Shown here: piece after piece, positions 63,351-64,000 of the stretch
Position numbering within the stretch: the first letter of the stretch is position 1
Layout of the letters: every line of letters begins with the position of its first letter
DNA from: Acholoe squamosa
Taxonomy: Eukaryota; Annelida; Polychaeta; Phyllodocida; Polynoidae
Direction: 5' to 3'
NCBI GenBank assembly: GCA_949317995.1
Contig: OX439046.1
Span: 38,786,002 to 38,850,001 of the forward strand
Length of the DNA: 64,000 nt
Notes under the pieces: model-generated
Seen by the model: the letters and a program-made list of their open reading frames with translations, nothing else
Databases searched by the model: none
Told to the model about the DNA's origin: nothing
Made by a program: the position numbers and the translations under genes

Positions 63351-64000
63351 GAGATGGACCCTGTAGCGGCGGCGATTTCAGCCTGCTCTCCGTCGGTGCG
63401 CTCATCCTCATGTGAAGCACTGGCGGCTAGCTGGCCTGAAAACGTCGGCGACTCCGGCAATGGGGCCACACAGTCCATTGTCGTACTCCAAGCCTCGTTA
63501 GAGGTCTCGGGTGCATCCCGGGAGTCCCCCTCAGCATCTGAGTGGAGAACGGCCGAGTCTGCTGAGTCGCTTCCGTCGTCGTCGTCGCCCTCCCGACCTT
63601 CAAGGTCGTCCTTGTCTCCCTGGTCAGGGGGAGCCGTTGGAGATTGACCAACGACATCGACGTCCCCGTCTATATCCATCGACTGTTCCACCTCGGCAGG
63701 TTCTACTGCTTGGGCGGAAGCCGACGGGTCTGGGCAGACGGCTACATTCGCCGTGGCCAGAGGCGTGATGCCATGAAGATCCGGATGGATCCTCGGTGAC
63801 ACCACTCTCTGAACCGGTGGCGGTGTAGGCTCGGTGGCTCCCGAGAGGGTTATCAAGGGAGCCGAGGAGGAAGGCGGGGCTGCTGGTGGGTAGACGGAGG
63901 CACCGAGAGACCTACCCGGGGTGTCAGGCTTGTCCTGCACCACCTGCTCTCGGCCCAACATCGTCATGGCCGAGCTCAGACTGTCCATCTTTGGAGACAA
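63338..64000 (-). CDS. Element F protein, C-terminal part, open to the window edge
   Basis: At least 220 codons ending at 63338. Features are a proline- and serine-rich segment (GASVYPPAAPPSSSAPLITL), PTPPPVQRVVSPRIHPDLHG, and a strongly acidic stretch (DKDDLEGREGDDDDGSDSAD). An internal ATG occurs near 63988, but the frame continues past the edge, so the true start is unknown. No catalytic motif. Given its place before the LTR it is likely an accessory protein or a gag/pol tail. Strong D/S bias suggests disorder. Confidence 0.5.
   Translation of the reverse strand: MSPKMDSLSSAMTMLGREQVVQDKPDTPGRSLGASVYPPAAPPSSSAPLITLSGATEPTPPPVQRVVSPRIHPDLHGITPLATANVAVCPDPSASAQAVEPAEVEQSMDIDGDVDVVGQSPTAPPDQGDKDDLEGREGDDDDGSDSADSAVLHSDAEGDSRDAPETSNEAWSTTMDCVAPLPESPTFSGQLAASASHEDERTDGEQAEIAAATGSISEDQ

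Larger units (their letters stand above)
62276..64000 (-). mobile_element. LTR retroelement F, 3' end only
   Basis: Begins with an LTR (TGTAGTGTTCTACC) inserted into the integrase of C, followed by a polypurine tract, a hairpin-rich 3' region and an acidic frame open to the window edge. Gag and pol are not in view, so class and orientation are inferred from the LTR and the purine tract (minus orientation). Confidence 0.65.

Noticed and set aside
1-64000. tRNA, rRNA or snRNA genes
   Set aside because: No cloverleaf with A and B boxes, rRNA-like conserved block or snRNA signature was recognised by eye. A covariance-model scan could still find a small one.

Overview
The window is animal nuclear DNA, most likely from a marine invertebrate and possibly a mollusc. 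It has short spliced exons with GT/AG borders, long AT-rich introns, minisatellites and many transposable elements. Nothing bacterial, no rRNA or tRNA gene and no CRISPR array is visible. The mollusc guess rests weakly on general character and a short interspersed repeat tail at 1.6-1.75 kb. No species can be named.

The only host gene I recognise is on the minus strand. It is an organic-anion-transporter (OATP/SLCO) gene whose last seven exons lie at 54832-54695, 53232-53068, 52390-52192, 12147-11955 (the extracellular Kazal-like exon), 10050-9881, 9368-9304 and 8152-7800 (stop). Its 5' exons lie beyond 64 kb or were not found. Downstream of the stop (1-7.8 kb) are two minisatellites (49-bp and 21-bp units) and two short Harbinger-like inverted-repeat elements.

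One intron, 12148-52191, is 40 kb long because of nested insertions. A PIF/Harbinger transposon (12529-49397) has matching terminal inverted repeats, a transposase gene (plus strand) and a convergent Myb/SANT-like second gene (minus strand). Its transposase is split between exons 2 and 3 by a Ty3/gypsy element, B (13522-40493, minus), flanked by the 4-bp duplication TGTC. B is itself split twice. A spliced DDE-type DNA transposon, E (about 13.94-20.98 kb), sits in its 3' LTR. A second gypsy element, A (21939-30930), sits in its 3' UTR with two 339-bp LTRs and the target duplication ATAC. A second nest lies at 55.9-64 kb: gypsy C (related to B), holding a solo LTR (56555-56904) and cut in its integrase by another LTR element, F, that runs off the window.

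Most element genes are broken by stops, frameshifts or deletions, and A has lost its reverse transcriptase. The most interesting signal is in B and C. Both carry a long extra ORF after integrase, in the env position, encoding a conserved YDGRYL-type N-terminal region, two C2H2-like zinc fingers and a C-terminal helical region. Each copy is preceded by the same array of short sites: two TGACGTCA palindromes around a GGGTCA-n4-AGGTCA direct repeat, at identical spacings. This looks like an internal promoter for an accessory gene. Element A carries a similar double finger fused behind its integrase. Other oddities are twelve dispersed copies of a TGTCC-TCCGACAG motif in E, a foldback at the A deletion junction, a templated insertion with 18-bp direct repeats in the Harbinger second gene, and a comb of perfect hairpins in the 3' part of F.
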